Shown here: positions 8,836 through 10,417 of the stretch, piece after piece | How positions within the stretch are numbered: the first letter of the stretch is position 1 | How the letters are laid out: each line of letters begins with the position of its first letter | Assembly (NCBI GenBank): GCA_039927975.1 | Contig: JBDSTZ010000114.1 | Location: 1 to 10,417 of the forward strand | DNA: 10,417 bases | Reading direction: 5' to 3' | Source of the DNA: JBDSTZ01 sp039927975 | Lineage (GTDB): Bacteria > Pseudomonadota > Gammaproteobacteria > Burkholderiales > Burkholderiaceae_D | Notes under the pieces: model-generated | Told to the model about the DNA's origin: nothing | The model's database searches: none | Seen by the model: the letters and a program-made list of their open reading frames with translations, nothing else | Program-made: the position numbers and the translations under genes

Positions 8836-8842
<7 letters not shown>
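8819..8842. repeat. 12-bp tandem duplication across the stop codon of the minus-strand kinase
   Basis: GCCGCTCAAGTG (8819-8830) is followed directly by GCCGCTCAGGTG (8831-8842), with one mismatch. On the minus strand the unit contains TGA in the reading frame, so the kinase gene ends with TGA and a second in-frame TGA lies 12 bp further on. Confidence 0.75.
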
Positions 8843-10152
<1,310 letters not shown>

Positions 10153-10159
10153 CCGGGCA

Positions 10160-10164
10160 CTCCC
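10160..10164 (-). promoter_or_regulatory. Ribosome binding site choosing the start at 10152
   Basis: On the minus strand GGGAG ends 7 nt before the ATG at 10152. The alternative ATG at 10179 has GAGG 12 nt away, which is too far. Confidence 0.5.
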
Positions 10165-10186
10165 GTGCAAAAGCAGCATGAGTCCG

Positions 10187-10192
10187 ATTATG
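10187..10192 (-). promoter_or_regulatory. Possible -10 element of the minus-strand kinase gene
   Basis: The minus strand reads CATAAT (5/6 match to TATAAT). No good -35 is seen about 17 bp upstream. Transcription starting near 10180 would give a short leader to the ATG at 10152 and would leave the longer start at 10179 at the very 5' end, which agrees with the shorter start. Confidence 0.3.
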
Positions 10193-10267
10193 CCTCAGTT
10201 TTTTCCGCCCCGGCGCGTTGCCCGGCCACGCCGTTCGCCGGTCCGCGCACCCTGTTGCTGCCAAACC

Positions 10268-10291
10268 GCAATATTTGCTGCGCGCCGCGCA
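10268..10291. repeat. Two adjacent inverted repeats upstream of the rightmost promoter
   Basis: GCAA-TAT-TTGC (10268-10278) is followed immediately by TGCGCG-C-CGCGCA (10279-10291), a perfect 6-1-6 inverted repeat. They lie about 20 bp upstream of the TTGACA box and could be operator sites for either divergent gene. No known regulator motif was recognised. Confidence 0.35.
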
Positions 10292-10311
10292 TTTGTGAGA
10301 ATCTGTGCGTT

Positions 10312-10337
10312 TTGACAAGCCCCGGCCGGTGTATATT
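10312..10337 (+). promoter_or_regulatory. Promoter candidate for the gene starting at 10413
   Basis: A perfect TTGACA -35 (10312-10317) is followed by TATATT (10332-10337) with only 14 bp between; a poorer -10, TATTGC (10334-10339), would give 16 bp. A start near 10345 would give a leader of about 70 nt. The perfect -35 in an otherwise GC-rich gap makes a promoter likely, but the exact -10 is uncertain. Confidence 0.5.
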
Positions 10338-10412
10338 GCACCCTTGCCACACCGCTGCCTGAACCACAGCCCGTAGCACTCCTGACATCGCTAGCGTTTC
10401 CCCGAGAGGACC

Positions 10413-10417
10413 ATGAA
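10413..10417 (+). CDS. First bases of a further gene (truncated by window end)
   Basis: ATGAA at the extreme right edge follows GAGAGGA (10404-10410) by 2 nt, a purine-rich ribosome binding site that is rather close to the start. With the promoter candidate upstream this looks like the start of a plus-strand gene. Only one full codon is visible, so the product cannot be named. Confidence 0.5.

Noticed and set aside
10153..10179. Nine-residue longer start of the minus-strand kinase
   Set aside because: The ATG at 10179 lies almost at the likely transcript start and has no well-spaced ribosome binding site; the ATG at 10152 has GGGAG at 7 nt.

Overview
The window is about 10.4 kb of very GC-rich, densely coded bacterial DNA. 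Codon use, ATGA gene overlaps and protein style point to a betaproteobacterium, most likely Oxalobacteraceae (Massilia/Duganella-like). That placement is an inference from sequence style and was not searched. Nearly everything here is signal transduction.

Layout: (1) The left edge (1-995, +) holds the C-terminal part of an NtrY-like sensor histidine kinase whose start lies outside the window. (2) 1040-1825 (+) encodes a spermidine-synthase-like Rossmann protein. (3) A leader of about 160 bp with a plausible sigma-70 promoter precedes a tight six-gene signalling operon, 1988-8778 (+): a GGDEF-EAL-REC-PAS protein, a 109-residue small protein, an HDOD protein, a PAS histidine kinase, a REC-HD-GYP response regulator and a stand-alone REC protein with an acidic tail. 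Four of the five junctions are 4-bp ATGA overlaps and the fifth is a 9-bp gap with a strong ribosome binding site. (4) After a 57-bp convergent gap, a second PAS histidine kinase lies on the minus strand (8836-10152). Its kinase core is closely paralogous to the operon kinase. (5) The right edge (10153-10417) is a divergent intergenic region carrying promoter-like sequence and the first bases of a further plus-strand gene.

How the genes may work together: two related soluble kinases sense through PAS domains and may phosphorylate three related REC domains that share a KPW motif (in the GGDEF-EAL-REC protein, the HD-GYP protein and the stand-alone REC protein). The operon looks like a cyclic-di-GMP module, but each cyclic-di-GMP domain is degenerate at visible active-site positions. 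The GGDEF signature reads GSHAF. The EAL domain has lost its EAL glutamate and several metal or catalytic residues. The HD-GYP domain keeps HD but has lost other metal-ligand histidines. The main hypothesis is a phosphorelay-controlled scaffold or effector system built from pseudo-enzymes of cyclic-di-GMP metabolism together with an HDOD protein, and not a conventional synthase/phosphodiesterase pair.
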